Source of the DNA: CAKZNE01 sp002695025
Lineage (GTDB): Bacteria; Bacteroidota; Bacteroidia; Flavobacteriales; Schleiferiaceae
Direction: 5' to 3'
NCBI GenBank assembly: GCA_913043285.1
Contig: CAJWML010000005.1
Span: 1 to 64,000 of the forward strand
DNA length: 64,000 bases
This document shows positions 25,894-35,101 of this stretch, in pieces (the stretch's first letter is position 1; every line of letters starts with the position of its first letter). A program made the position numbers and the translations under genes. The notes beneath the pieces were generated by a model. The model worked only from the letters and a program-made list of their open reading frames with translations. It made no database searches and had not been told where the DNA came from.

Positions 25894-27039
25894 ATGCTGG
25901 CCAAAACTTATTTTGGCCTGGAGAGTGTTCTGGCTAAGGAACTGCAGCTTTTGGGTGCCCGCAACGTAAAGACCATCAACCGGGGAGTTTCTTTTGAAGG
26001 CGACCTGGGGTTTCTCTACAAAGCCAACCTGTGGACCCGAACCGCCCTCCGTATTCTGGTTCCCATTGCCAACTTTAAGGTGCGCAATGAGGATGAACTA
26101 TACAAAAAGGTAAAGGACCTGGATTGGGAAGATTACTTTGAGGTGAACAAAACCTTTGTAATTGATGCCAATGTTTTTGCCCGCCAGTTCAAGAACAGCT
26201 TGTTTATTGCACAACGGGTTAAGGATGGTATAGTGGACCGGTTTCGGGACAAGACCGGTCGGAGGCCTACGGTATTCACCAAGGATCCGGATATCCGCAT
26301 CAACGTACATATTTCCAATGAAAACGTTACCATTTCACTGGATAGTTCAGGCGACTCCCTTCACAAAAGAGGATACCGCTCTGAAGCTGACCGGGCACCC
26401 ATCAGTGAGGTGCTGGCGGCCGGAATACTGAAACTGACCGGTTGGGATGGCCTCCGGGATTTTATAGATCCCATGTGCGGATCAGGTACTTTACTGATAG
26501 AAGCCGCTTTAATGGCTCATAACATCCCTCCCAACATTTTCAGAAAGAATTTTTCGTTCAAACACTGGAAAGGCTATGACCCTGAACTGTTTGGCCTCCT
26601 CTTCGACAAGGCGCTGGAAAAGGAAAAGAACTTCCATTTTTCCATTTATGGCTTTGACAAAGAAGCCTATGTTTTGCGGAAAGCTGAAAAGAACCTGCGC
26701 AATGCTCTGATGCACGAACAGGTGGAAACTGCCATTGCCGACTTTATGAATTTCCGGAAGCCCGGGAGTTTCCGTGATACAGGTCTTGTAGTCTTTAACC
26801 CTCCCTATGGTGAAAAAATGGAAGCCGATATCCCGGCCCTGTATAAAGGCATTGGTGATACATTAAAACGCGAATTTGCGGGTTTTGAGGTTTGGGTATT
26901 CACCTCTTCATCCGAAGGCTTGAAAAACGTAGGTTTGAAACCTTCAAAAAAAATTCAGTTATACAACGGCAAGCTGGAGAGCTGGCTTGTGAAATACGAC
27001 ATTTATAAAGGCAGTAAAAAACATGTTCACAAGGATTAA
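25894..27039 (+). CDS. THUMP-domain rRNA methyltransferase (RlmL-N/YpsC-like)
   Basis: A 381-residue class I SAM-dependent RNA methyltransferase. Residues ~1-155 hold an N-terminal ferredoxin-like/THUMP region (AKTYFGLESVLAKEL). The Rossmann domain has motif I DPMCGSGTLLIEAA (~200) and the catalytic NPPYGEKM (~304) typical of N2-guanine methyltransferases. It probably modifies 23S rRNA, like the N-terminal half of RlmL. ATG 25894 is chosen because the longer frame starts with TTG inside the preceding gene. It overlaps the next gene by 17 bases. Confidence 0.9.
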   Translation: MLAKTYFGLESVLAKELQLLGARNVKTINRGVSFEGDLGFLYKANLWTRTALRILVPIANFKVRNEDELYKKVKDLDWEDYFEVNKTFVIDANVFARQFKNSLFIAQRVKDGIVDRFRDKTGRRPTVFTKDPDIRINVHISNENVTISLDSSGDSLHKRGYRSEADRAPISEVLAAGILKLTGWDGLRDFIDPMCGSGTLLIEAALMAHNIPPNIFRKNFSFKHWKGYDPELFGLLFDKALEKEKNFHFSIYGFDKEAYVLRKAEKNLRNALMHEQVETAIADFMNFRKPGSFRDTGLVVFNPPYGEKMEADIPALYKGIGDTLKREFAGFEVWVFTSSSEGLKNVGLKPSKKIQLYNGKLESWLVKYDIYKGSKKHVHKD

Positions 27040-28057
27040 GGTACCCGCTTTTATTGTTGCATCCCTTATTGGGGCCAGTGCCTGCCAGAACGCAGCAGAC
27101 CGTATAAAAGTACATAAGCTGGAAGTTAAAGCCCCACAAACGGTAGGCATCGGTGAGCAATTCACCGTTTTTCTCAACGAAGATGCTTCCATAGACTCTC
27201 TGGAGATTACCGGTGAACAGCCTCAGTCCACCTCCACGGACCAAAAGCAACTCACCTATAACTTTACCCATGCCGGTTCTAAAAAACTCACCATACGGGC
27301 CTTCACCCGGGATGGTGAAAGCCAACAAACGCTGAACATTGCCGTGGTACCTACGGGCAAACCCCAAAAACTGGACTACGAGATCGTGGAAACCTTACAG
27401 CATGCTATGGATTCCTACACTCAGGGACTTGAGTTTTACCGGGGAGATCTTTACGAAAGCAAGGGCCAGTACGGGGAATCAGGTTTGCGCAAACTTACCT
27501 TTCCCGGTATGAAAACCGTGAAAGAAATCTCACTGGCTCCCGATTATTTTGGTGAAGGATTAACCATATTGGATAGTACCATTTACCAGATCACCTGGCG
27601 TGAAAAAGTGTGTTTTTTATACAACACCAACCTCAAGGGGAAAGGCATGTTACAGATCCCGGTTAACGAGGGATGGGGGATCAGCAATGATGGCACCTCC
27701 CTCTACATTTCTGACGGTAGCCACCGTTTGTACCGGCTGGATTCTAAAATGAAATTGCTGGATAGCCGGGAAGTATATGCTGGTACCGGCCCGCTTAACC
27801 AGCTCAATGAGCTGGAATATGTGAATGGTCATATCTACGCCAATGTATACCAGTCCTTCCAGGTTGCCCGCATAGATTATGAAAGCGGGGCGGTTGATGC
27901 CTACCTGGATCTTTCTGCTCTTCGCACACACCTCACCAATCCCGATGCCGAAGTAATGAACGGCATTGCCTACTTACCGGAGCGCGACCTGTTCTTGATT
28001 ACAGGAAAATACTGGGATAAAGCATTCCTGATCCGTGTGATTACCCACGCCAGCTGA
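27023..28057 (+). CDS. Glutaminyl-peptide cyclotransferase lipoprotein
   Basis: A 344-residue beta-propeller protein of the plant-type glutamine cyclotransferase family, which turns N-terminal Gln into pyroglutamate. The lipobox GASAC (Cys ~21) marks it as a lipoprotein, probably in the periplasm or outer membrane. The family signature YTQGLEFYRGDLYESKGQYG lies near residues 132-151. Residues ~25-115 form an extra beta-sandwich-like N-terminal region before the propeller. Pyroglutamate capping protects exported proteins from aminopeptidases; the targets are unknown. Confidence 0.88.
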   Translation: MFTRIKVPAFIVASLIGASACQNAADRIKVHKLEVKAPQTVGIGEQFTVFLNEDASIDSLEITGEQPQSTSTDQKQLTYNFTHAGSKKLTIRAFTRDGESQQTLNIAVVPTGKPQKLDYEIVETLQHAMDSYTQGLEFYRGDLYESKGQYGESGLRKLTFPGMKTVKEISLAPDYFGEGLTILDSTIYQITWREKVCFLYNTNLKGKGMLQIPVNEGWGISNDGTSLYISDGSHRLYRLDSKMKLLDSREVYAGTGPLNQLNELEYVNGHIYANVYQSFQVARIDYESGAVDAYLDLSALRTHLTNPDAEVMNGIAYLPERDLFLITGKYWDKAFLIRVITHAS

Positions 28058-28084
28058 AAGGCCAAAAGGGAATAATTTAAAATG

Positions 28085-28093
28085 TAACTTTTG
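28085..28093 (+). promoter_or_regulatory. -7-like box of priA
   Basis: TAACTTTTG is TAnnTTTG with one extra base. It ends five bases before ATG 28099 and overlaps the GTG at 28093 that could open the frame two codons earlier, so ATG 28099 is favoured. Confidence 0.45.
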
Positions 28094-28098
28094 TGCTT

Positions 28099-30555
28099 AT
28101 GCACACCTATGCTGATGTTATCCTGCCCCTGGCGCTCCCGCAAAACTACACGTACCGGGTGCCGGAAATACTGGAAAGCCAGGTAAAACCCGGCATGCGG
28201 GTTATCGTACAGCTGGGTAAAAGAAAGCTTTATACCGCCCTGGTATACCGTCTTCACCGCAAAGCTCCGGAAGGTTATACTCCTAAGGACATTCTTGAAA
28301 TAGAGGACACCTATCCAATTGTTACCTCCAGACAATTTGAATTATGGGCCTGGATGGCTGACTACTATATGTGCTCCATGGGAGAAGTGATGATGGCTGC
28401 TCTGCCTGCCGGCCTCAAGCTGGAAAGTGAGACTACCGTAATTCCCAACCACCTCAAAGAAATTGTTGATGAAGAATTATCGGATCATGAATATCTGATT
28501 GTGGAGGCCTTACAAAGTCAGCATACATTAAGCATTAAGGAGATCAGCGAAATAACCGGTATTAGCAACCCTCTGAAGATCATCCGCAATTTGCTGGGAA
28601 AGCACTATATCCTGCTGGAAGAAGAGCTAAAAACAGGCTATAAGCCCAAACAAAAGCGCTACGTAAGACTATGGGAAGGACTACCAGAAGATAAACTCTC
28701 CACGCTTTTTGAAGAACTGGAAAGAGCTCCGAAGCAAAGGGAATTACTTCTTAGCTTTTTTAAACTGCAAGGGGAGTTGGGAAAGGCTAAAAAAATCACG
28801 GCTGCACGCCTTTTGAAGGAAAGTGGTGCCGGTGAAAGCAGCCTTAAGTCACTGCAGGATAAAGAGGTGCTGGAACTATTCTACGATACGGAAAGTAGCC
28901 TGCCAGCAGGAGACATTCCTCAAACGTCCCTGAAAACCCTTAACGAGCACCAGGCGAAAGCCCTGGCTGAGATCCAAACTTCTTTTAAAGAACAGGAAAC
29001 CGTATTGCTGCACGGGGTTACATCCTCCGGCAAAACGGAGATCTATGTGCAACTCATTGAAGAGGTACTGAGCAAGGGGCAACAGGTACTTTACTTAGTA
29101 CCGGAAATAGCCCTGACCACGCAGCTCATTACCCGGCTCAAACAATATTTTGGCAATAAAGTACTGGTCTTCCACTCCCGTTTCAGCGACCGGGAACGGG
29201 TGGAAACCTGGCTTCAACTGGTACAAAAACCAAGGGAAGCCCACCTGGTTATTGGGGCTAGGAGCAGTGTATTCCTTCCCTTCGGCCAACTGGGGTTGAT
29301 CATTGTGGATGAAGAACACGAGACCAGCTTTAAACAGTTTGATCCTGCCCCACGCTACCACGCGCGGGATACGGCTATTGTGATGGGCCTGATGCATCAG
29401 GCAAAAACCCTGCTCGGCTCCGCCACCCCTTCTTTCGAAACCTATTACAATGCTCAACAAGGTAAATTTGGGCTGGTAGAGTTGATGCAACGCCACGGTA
29501 ACCTTCCCCTGCCGGAGATACTATGTATTGATCTTAAAAGAGCCCGCTCCAAAAGAGAGATGCAGGGGCATTTCAGCACCGACCTGATGAAAGAAATCCA
29601 AAACGTACTGAATGCCAAAAAACAGGTCATCCTATTCCAGAACCGCAGGGGTTTTACCACCACCGTACAATGCAGGAATTGCGGGCACATCACCCAGTGC
29701 AAGAACTGCGATATCACCCTCACCTATCACAAACATATCGATAAGTTACGTTGTCATTATTGTGGTTATTCCCGCCAGGTACCGCAGCGATGCCCGGCCT
29801 GCAACAGTCCGGAAATATCCTCTTTTGGCTTTGGAACCGAAAAACTGGAAGACGACCTTAAACTGATGTTGGAAAATGCCGAGGTACAGCGCATGGACCT
29901 GGACAGTACCCGCAAGAAAAATGCGTATGAAAACATTATCAGTGATTTTGAGGACGGCATCATCAACATCCTGGTAGGTACCCAAATGGTTACTAAAGGC
30001 CTCGATTTTGAGAACGTGGCTTTAGTGGGCATCATCAATGCCGATACGTTGCTGAACTTTCCGGATTTCAGGAGCCACGAGAGAGCTTTCCAGCTGATGG
30101 CACAGGTAGCAGGACGTTCGGGCCGCAAGGGTGAACGAGGCAAAGTGCTCATCCAAACCAGCGACCCTTACCACAACGTGATCCGGAAAGTGATGGAAAA
30201 CGATTATTCCGGCATGTACCAGGATGAGATCTATGAACGTAAGAATTTCAAGTACCCCCCTTTTTACCGTTTTATACGTATTACGCTAAAGCATCGCGAT
30301 AAGAACAAGCTATCTTCTTCGGCAAATCTGATGAGTAAAGAATTGCGCCAGCTGTTCGGGGAACGTGTATTGGGGCCTGAATTCCCTATGATAGCCAGGT
30401 TACGCAACCGCTACCTGATGGAAATCCTGATCAAACTGGAAGATAAAGTTTCCCTCAAAAAGGCCAAAATCAGGCTCCGGGAAACCATAGAAGACTTCTT
30501 TCGTGAAAATGCAGATCATAAGGTCCAGGTTATTTACGATGTGGATCCGTATTGA
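28099..30555 (+). CDS. priA: Primosomal replication restart helicase PriA
   Basis: An 818-residue superfamily 2 helicase that reloads the replisome at stalled forks. It has an N-terminal 3' DNA-binding domain (HTYADVILPL), Walker A GVTSSGKTEIY (~310), a DEEH box (~400) and helicase motif TATPSFET-like LLGSATPS (~437). A zinc-binding insert with eight Cys in four pairs (CRNC, CKNC, CHYC, CPAC; ~525-570) and motif VI QVAGRSGRKG (~670) follow. Length is normal for Bacteroidota PriA. Its stop abuts that of the convergent YhhN-like gene. Confidence 0.96.
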   Translation: MHTYADVILPLALPQNYTYRVPEILESQVKPGMRVIVQLGKRKLYTALVYRLHRKAPEGYTPKDILEIEDTYPIVTSRQFELWAWMADYYMCSMGEVMMAALPAGLKLESETTVIPNHLKEIVDEELSDHEYLIVEALQSQHTLSIKEISEITGISNPLKIIRNLLGKHYILLEEELKTGYKPKQKRYVRLWEGLPEDKLSTLFEELERAPKQRELLLSFFKLQGELGKAKKITAARLLKESGAGESSLKSLQDKEVLELFYDTESSLPAGDIPQTSLKTLNEHQAKALAEIQTSFKEQETVLLHGVTSSGKTEIYVQLIEEVLSKGQQVLYLVPEIALTTQLITRLKQYFGNKVLVFHSRFSDRERVETWLQLVQKPREAHLVIGARSSVFLPFGQLGLIIVDEEHETSFKQFDPAPRYHARDTAIVMGLMHQAKTLLGSATPSFETYYNAQQGKFGLVELMQRHGNLPLPEILCIDLKRARSKREMQGHFSTDLMKEIQNVLNAKKQVILFQNRRGFTTTVQCRNCGHITQCKNCDITLTYHKHIDKLRCHYCGYSRQVPQRCPACNSPEISSFGFGTEKLEDDLKLMLENAEVQRMDLDSTRKKNAYENIISDFEDGIINILVGTQMVTKGLDFENVALVGIINADTLLNFPDFRSHERAFQLMAQVAGRSGRKGERGKVLIQTSDPYHNVIRKVMENDYSGMYQDEIYERKNFKYPPFYRFIRITLKHRDKNKLSSSANLMSKELRQLFGERVLGPEFPMIARLRNRYLMEILIKLEDKVSLKKAKIRLRETIEDFFRENADHKVQVIYDVDPY

Positions 30556-31248
30556 TTAAGCAGTCTTAGCAGAAAACCTCTTTCCTTCGATAGTATTAAG
30601 GGTACCCATAACAATAAGGTACTGCGCCCCACCATACAAGGCCATGATGATCATCTGAAGGTATGTATCGCCTCCCACCAAATTAAATTTTTGATACGAC
30701 AGCAGGAAATCGGAAGCTATGAAAAGAAACACCCCCAAAGGAACCAGGTAAGCCGGCTTGTTACAGGACAGGCCAAACTGCAGCGACACGATGAAGTTAA
30801 GACCCAGTATAATACCATAAACGTTAACCGGGATTATCATGGGTTCCGGAAGTTCAATCCAGGTATTTAAAGCAAAAAGGCTGAAAACGGCTATTATCAC
30901 ACCTATCAGCAAGCCTATCCATGAAGAGGGATATCCTCGCTCTCTAACAAAAAAGAATATATAGGAAAGATGAGCCAGTGCAAAAGCTCCCATCCCCGCC
31001 AGGAAAAAAATCTCACCCGCCCCCATTAACAAGGTATCGCCTGCCAATGAAAAGAAAAGGGCAGCTGATATCCACCATTTTGAGGCTGTCCCCTTCTCGG
31101 TTCTGTAAATGAAAAAAACCAGTAGCGAAGCCAGCAAAAGCGGTTTGCTTAACTGGTATAAAACTCTGCTTTCCGGCTGGTAAATGCTGGCCAGGTGCAG
31201 GAACAGAAATGTGAAATACAATTTTGAAAAATCGCGAACCTTTAACAT
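30556..31248 (-). CDS. YhhN/TMEM86-like lysoplasmalogenase family protein
   Basis: A 230-residue protein that is almost entirely hydrophobic helices (about eight). It has FFSLAGDTLLMG (~65) and a later FLFIASDFLLSYQKF (~175); the conserved Asp residues in these two segments match the YhhN family. Human TMEM86B in this family hydrolyses lysoplasmalogen; bacterial substrates are less clear. It is monocistronic and convergent with priA. Confidence 0.82.
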   Translation of the reverse strand: MLKVRDFSKLYFTFLFLHLASIYQPESRVLYQLSKPLLLASLLVFFIYRTEKGTASKWWISAALFFSLAGDTLLMGAGEIFFLAGMGAFALAHLSYIFFFVRERGYPSSWIGLLIGVIIAVFSLFALNTWIELPEPMIIPVNVYGIILGLNFIVSLQFGLSCNKPAYLVPLGVFLFIASDFLLSYQKFNLVGGDTYLQMIIMALYGGAQYLIVMGTLNTIEGKRFSAKTA

Positions 31249-31281
31249 ATCTGGTTTGGTAGCCCGCTAAGATAAAAGCTT

Positions 31282-32085
31282 TTAGTTAGCTGAAGGCCGG
31301 TAATATTTCATGGCTTCCGGCATCCACTTATTAAGATTGTTAATGCGAGTGGTGTGACTGGGGTGTGTGGACAGGAATTCCGGGGGCTGTGCACCACCGG
31401 ACTGGCTCTCCATACGCTGCCAGAATTTGGGAGCTTCATGCGGGTCATAGCCAGCCATAGCCATAAATATTAGTCCCAGGTGATCAGCCTCACTTTCATG
31501 GGTACGGCTAAAGGGTAACAACACCCCTACCTGGCTGGCCACTCCATACGCACTCATATAAAGCGCCTGGGTTTCTGCCGGCTTATCCCGTACCGCAACC
31601 GCCAGGGCTACACCGCCCAACTGCTGCACCAACCCTTGCGACATACGTTCATTACCATGACGGGCAATGGCGTGAGCCACCTCATGTCCCATCACTACGG
31701 CTACCCCTTCTTTAGAGGCACAAATGGGCATTATACCCGTATAAAAAGCCACTTTTCCTCCGGGCATGGCCCAGGCATTCACCGTGGCGTCATCTTTTAT
31801 AAGGTTAAATTCCCAATTGTAATCTTCAATCAATTCCAGCTGACCTTCCTGGCGCAAGTATGCTTCTACTCCATTCTTAATATCATTTCCAACTTCATTT
31901 ACCCAATTGCTCCATTGCGTATTGTTACTAAGCTGGCTTTCATTCATCACCTGCCGATACTGATCATTACTCAGGGACTGGATCTCATTGGAAGGTATAA
32001 GGTTTAGCTGTTTACGCCCGGTCAACGGGACGGTTTTGCAGCTACCAATAAAGAATACAAAGGCGAGAAAAAGATACTTCTTCAT
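31282..32085 (-). CDS. M48-family metalloprotease lipoprotein
   Basis: A 267-residue zinc protease with a lipoprotein signal (MKKYLFLAFVFFIGSCK, lipobox FIGSC). The M48 core has HEVAHAIARHG (HExxH, ~129) and the third ligand in ESEADHLGL (~200). The compact size and lipid anchor resemble LoiP/YcaL-type periplasmic M48 proteases used in envelope quality control. The open frame extends to 32163, but those 26 residues would precede the signal peptide, so ATG 32085 is correct. It is divergent from hsp20, consistent with stress-related roles for both. Confidence 0.9.
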   Translation of the reverse strand: MKKYLFLAFVFFIGSCKTVPLTGRKQLNLIPSNEIQSLSNDQYRQVMNESQLSNNTQWSNWVNEVGNDIKNGVEAYLRQEGQLELIEDYNWEFNLIKDDATVNAWAMPGGKVAFYTGIMPICASKEGVAVVMGHEVAHAIARHGNERMSQGLVQQLGGVALAVAVRDKPAETQALYMSAYGVASQVGVLLPFSRTHESEADHLGLIFMAMAGYDPHEAPKFWQRMESQSGGAQPPEFLSTHPSHTTRINNLNKWMPEAMKYYRPSAN

Positions 32086-32265
32086 GATTGTAATTGATTT
32101 GAAAGGAATAACACCCGGTGACAAAAAGTGTTTGCATATTTCCAATTTATGACTATTTGTCATTAAAAGATAAAGACTACTGACATTTATTCAGTAAAAG
32201 TGTACGTTTCAGGTAATGGCACTTGCTTTGACTATACGACAGCGTAACTGAAAAAATTAAAACCC

Positions 32266-32715
32266 ATGAAACTTATAAAAAGACAACCCGGACAAGTAGC
32301 CAGTTTCAACAACGTACTGGATCATTTCTTTAACGATGAATTTTTTAACTGGCCGGTTAACGGAGGCGTAAAAAGATGGAGCAATATGCCTCCCGCCAAC
32401 ATTTCTGAAGATGATGAATCTTACAAAGTGGAACTTGCCGTTCCAGGAATGAAGAAAGAGGATTTTAAGATTTCACTGGAAGAGAACACGCTGACTGTTT
32501 CTTCAGAATTGAAGAATGAGAAAAAAGAAGAGAAACCTAATTTCTCACACGTGGAATTCCAGCATTATTCCTTCTCCCGAACATTTCACTTACCTGAAAA
32601 CCGGGTATCCGAAGAAGATATAAAAGCTTCTTACGACAAAGGTGTGCTAACTATTGAGCTCCCTAAAAAACCGGAAGCCAAAAAACAAACGCCTAAAATG
32701 ATAGAGATCCTATAA
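32266..32715 (+). CDS. Hsp20/alpha-crystallin small heat shock protein
   Basis: A 149-residue ATP-independent holdase chaperone. The alpha-crystallin domain runs from ~41 to ~140 with ESYKVELAVPGMKKEDF and the ASYDKGVLTIELPK signature (~122). The C-terminus has a short IEIL tail resembling the IxI/V oligomerisation motif. I see no CIRCE element or clear TAnnTTTG box in the 180-base gap to the divergent M48 gene. A strong terminator follows. Confidence 0.94.
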   Translation: MKLIKRQPGQVASFNNVLDHFFNDEFFNWPVNGGVKRWSNMPPANISEDDESYKVELAVPGMKKEDFKISLEENTLTVSSELKNEKKEEKPNFSHVEFQHYSFSRTFHLPENRVSEEDIKASYDKGVLTIELPKKPEAKKQTPKMIEIL

Positions 32716-32754
32716 AGGAGAAATTAAGCAGATTTGATGTGTTAGTTGTTAGTG

Positions 32755-32779
32755 CCCCGCCTATCTGGCGGGGTTTTTT
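32755..32779 (+). terminator. Intrinsic terminator of hsp20, inside a convergent gene's 3' end
   Basis: CCCCGCC, the five-base loop TATCT, GGCGGGG and then TTTTTT. It lies 40 bases past the hsp20 stop. Its right arm and T-run overlap the last codons of the convergent gene ending at 32761, encoding that protein's Asn-Pro-Ala-Arg C-terminus. Confidence 0.88.
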
Positions 32780-33450
32780 ATGTTATTTACGAAGCTCGCT
32801 TTATCACCGTCCATTCCCTCGGTTACAAGAGTATCCCCGGTGCTGAAAGCAATGGAAAATTCATTCTGCTTATGGAGAAATATGCTTTCCACTTCATTAA
32901 TGGTGTGCACATGAAAGCCGCTTTGTGGACTTTGCCATATAACTTTCCCATCCCTTAACACAGCAAATACATGATACTGTGTATACAACATGGCCATAGC
33001 CAGTATCAAAGCTCCCGCTATATGCCATCCACGAAGTTTATTGGTGTCAAAACCCTTCCATTCATCGTGATATTCCTCAAAGAAAAAACTAAGGCCATCA
33101 TGCTGCATCCTCGAGTTTAACCAACGGCTTAAAAAAGTGCCCAACAAAAAACCCAGGATGATGGCAGGGATGTAAAGAGCCGTCCGTTCTATAATGAGCA
33201 CATTCCCTTCTGAACCTCTGGCATGCAACTGATAGAAGAGTTCATGCAGTCCCAGCATGATGAAAAAGCTAAGTACAATACCGGATGTCCAGAAAAGGAT
33301 CAAGTATCTTCTGCGGTACTTTTTAAGTGCCAGCGTGGAATCATCACTAAGGGGTAAGCCCACTGCTTTCACCGGGAAAGCACGTATAACAGCTTGCCTG
33401 AATAGCAGAAAAATAAAGAACAGGGCTATTATCTCAAGAATAAACTGCAT
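32761..33450 (-). CDS. Membrane protein of unknown function
   Basis: A 229-residue protein with about four hydrophobic helices (~1-20, ~50-70, ~88-110, ~143-163) and a C-terminal soluble domain (~170-229) that follows the last helix. I recognise no family. It sits 6 bases downstream of the RluA-type gene and probably belongs to the panB-rluA transcription unit. Its last codons are formed from the hsp20 terminator stem. Confidence 0.65.
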   Translation of the reverse strand: MQFILEIIALFFIFLLFRQAVIRAFPVKAVGLPLSDDSTLALKKYRRRYLILFWTSGIVLSFFIMLGLHELFYQLHARGSEGNVLIIERTALYIPAIILGFLLGTFLSRWLNSRMQHDGLSFFFEEYHDEWKGFDTNKLRGWHIAGALILAMAMLYTQYHVFAVLRDGKVIWQSPQSGFHVHTINEVESIFLHKQNEFSIAFSTGDTLVTEGMDGDKASFVNNIKNPAR

Positions 33451-33456
33451 GGGATT

Positions 33457-34164
33457 TTACTTATGGGCATCCAATTTACTAAAGTAGCGCCATACTTTAT
33501 CACCTTCCGGCACTGGAGCCGTTATCTTCAAATGTTCACCACTTACGGGATGCTCAAAGGAGATGCTGCGGGCGTGCAGCGAAATACTCGCATCGTGATT
33601 GCTGCGTGGAAAACCGTATTTAAGGTCGCCTTTTATAGACATACCTGCAGTAGCCAGCTGAACTCTGATCTGGTGGTGCCGCCCGGTTTCCAGCTCCACT
33701 TCCAGCAAACTGTAACTTTCAGAGTGATCCACGCAACGATAGTTCAGAATGGCTTTTTTGGCGAGCTTGTCACTTTTGGAAACCGCAAACGACTTGTTCT
33801 TTTTCTCATCTTTTTTGAGGTAATTAACCAGCCGATCCTCTTCCTTATCCGGCTTACCCTTGATGAGCGCCCAATAGGTTTTGGCCACTTCACGCTTTTC
33901 AAAAACAGCGTTCATCCGGGCCAGAGCTTTTGATGTTTTGGCAAAAAGAACCACACCTGAAGTAGGACGATCCAGCCGGTGTATAAGTCCGGTATACACA
34001 TTACCCGGTTTATCATAGGTAATGCGGATGTACTCTCTCACTTTTTCCAGTAAGGGTGTATCCCCGGTATGATCCCCCTGCACCAACTCACCCGGCAATT
34101 TCAGGGCTGCCAGCAGGTGATTATCTTCAAAGAGTATCCGTTTTTTCTCGAGAGCTACACTCAA
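33457..34164 (-). CDS. RluA-family pseudouridine synthase
   Basis: A 235-residue enzyme that isomerises uridine to pseudouridine in rRNA or tRNA. It has the catalytic Asp in HRLDRPTSG (~63; usually HRLDRDTSG), then ALIKGKP, and RHHQIRVQLA (~165). It lacks an S4 domain and is short, like RluA/TruC-type members. The target site is unknown. The start is TTG, overlapping the panB TGA as TTGA; no in-frame ATG lies nearby, so the start depends on coupling. Confidence 0.88.
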   Translation of the reverse strand: MSVALEKKRILFEDNHLLAALKLPGELVQGDHTGDTPLLEKVREYIRITYDKPGNVYTGLIHRLDRPTSGVVLFAKTSKALARMNAVFEKREVAKTYWALIKGKPDKEEDRLVNYLKKDEKKNKSFAVSKSDKLAKKAILNYRCVDHSESYSLLEVELETGRHHQIRVQLATAGMSIKGDLKYGFPRSNHDASISLHARSISFEHPVSGEHLKITAPVPEGDKVWRYFSKLDAHK

Positions 34165-34979
34165 TATTGTTCTTTCTTATTGGGAAAATCAACAGCCTTA
34201 ACGTCCTTTACGTAGTTCTGCACTGCCCCGGTTATATCTTCATACAGGTTGAGGTATCTTCTCAAAAAGCGAGGATGGAACTCATGGGTCATCCCCAGCA
34301 TATCATGCAATACCAGCACTTGGCCATCCACCCCGGCACCGGCACCGATGCCAATAACAGGAATGGAAATAGCCTCGGCCACTTTTTTTGCCAGCTTAGC
34401 AGGTATCTTTTCCAATACCAACGCAAAGCATCCGGCTTCTTCCAGTTGCCTGGCATCCGATACCAGCTTTTCGGCTTCAGCTTCTTCTTTGGCACGAACG
34501 GTATAAGTTCCAAATTTGTAAATAGACTGCGGGGTTAGCCCCAGATGACCCATCACCGGGATGCCGGCCGTCAGTATACGTTCTATGGAAGTGCGTATCT
34601 CTATACCTCCTTCCAGCTTTACCGCATGTGCCCCGCTCTCTTTCATAATACGGATAGCGGAGCTCAGGGCTTCCTTGCTGTTGCCCTGGTAACTACCAAA
34701 GGGCAGGTCTACCACCACCAAGGCTCTTTCCACGGCCCGTACTACCGAACTGGCGTGATAAATCATTTGTTCCAGTGTAATGGGTAAAGTGGTTTCATGC
34801 CCAGCCATAACATTGGAGGCTGAATCACCTACCAGTATTACATCAATACCAGCCGAGTCTATGATTTTGGCCAGGGTATAATCATACGCGGTAAGCATGG
34901 ATATCTTTTCACCGTTCCGTTTCATTTCCTGAACGGAATTAGTGGTTACTTTCTTGAAATCTGATTTCGCAACGGACAT
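34161..34979 (-). CDS. panB: 3-methyl-2-oxobutanoate hydroxymethyltransferase
   Basis: A 272-residue TIM-barrel enzyme of pantothenate (coenzyme A) synthesis. It adds a hydroxymethyl group from 5,10-methylene-THF to 2-oxoisovalerate. Family motifs are MLTAYDY (~28), GDSASNVMAGHETT (~51), VKLEGG (~120), MGHLGLTPQ (~139) and PVIGIGAG (~210). The product enters the pathway with PanE and PanC, which are not in the window. Two tandem -7 boxes lie just upstream. Confidence 0.96.
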   Translation of the reverse strand: MSVAKSDFKKVTTNSVQEMKRNGEKISMLTAYDYTLAKIIDSAGIDVILVGDSASNVMAGHETTLPITLEQMIYHASSVVRAVERALVVVDLPFGSYQGNSKEALSSAIRIMKESGAHAVKLEGGIEIRTSIERILTAGIPVMGHLGLTPQSIYKFGTYTVRAKEEAEAEKLVSDARQLEEAGCFALVLEKIPAKLAKKVAEAISIPVIGIGAGAGVDGQVLVLHDMLGMTHEFHPRFLRRYLNLYEDITGAVQNYVKDVKAVDFPNKKEQY

Positions 34980-34999
34980 AGCGTCATTTTATATAGGAT

Positions 35000-35015
35000 C
35001 AAAGCTACAAAGTTA
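35000..35015 (-). promoter_or_regulatory. Tandem -7 boxes upstream of panB
   Basis: On the minus strand TAACTTTG (35015 to 35008) is followed directly by TAGCTTTG (35007 to 35000). Both are perfect TAnnTTTG. They end 20 bases before the panB ATG. Confidence 0.55.
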
Positions 35016-35023
35016 TACTTTTG
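35016..35023 (+). promoter_or_regulatory. Divergent -7 box for the DUF4249-like gene
   Basis: A perfect TACTTTTG on the plus strand begins at the base next to the panB boxes, so the two promoters touch back to back. The leader to ATG 35102 would be about 70 bases. Confidence 0.5.
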
Positions 35024-35101
35024 CCCTGTTTGGAAAGACTCCTGCTTCAAAACAACCCTTTTGAAATATGACGTCTAATCAACTAGAAATTTAGGTATTT
35101 G

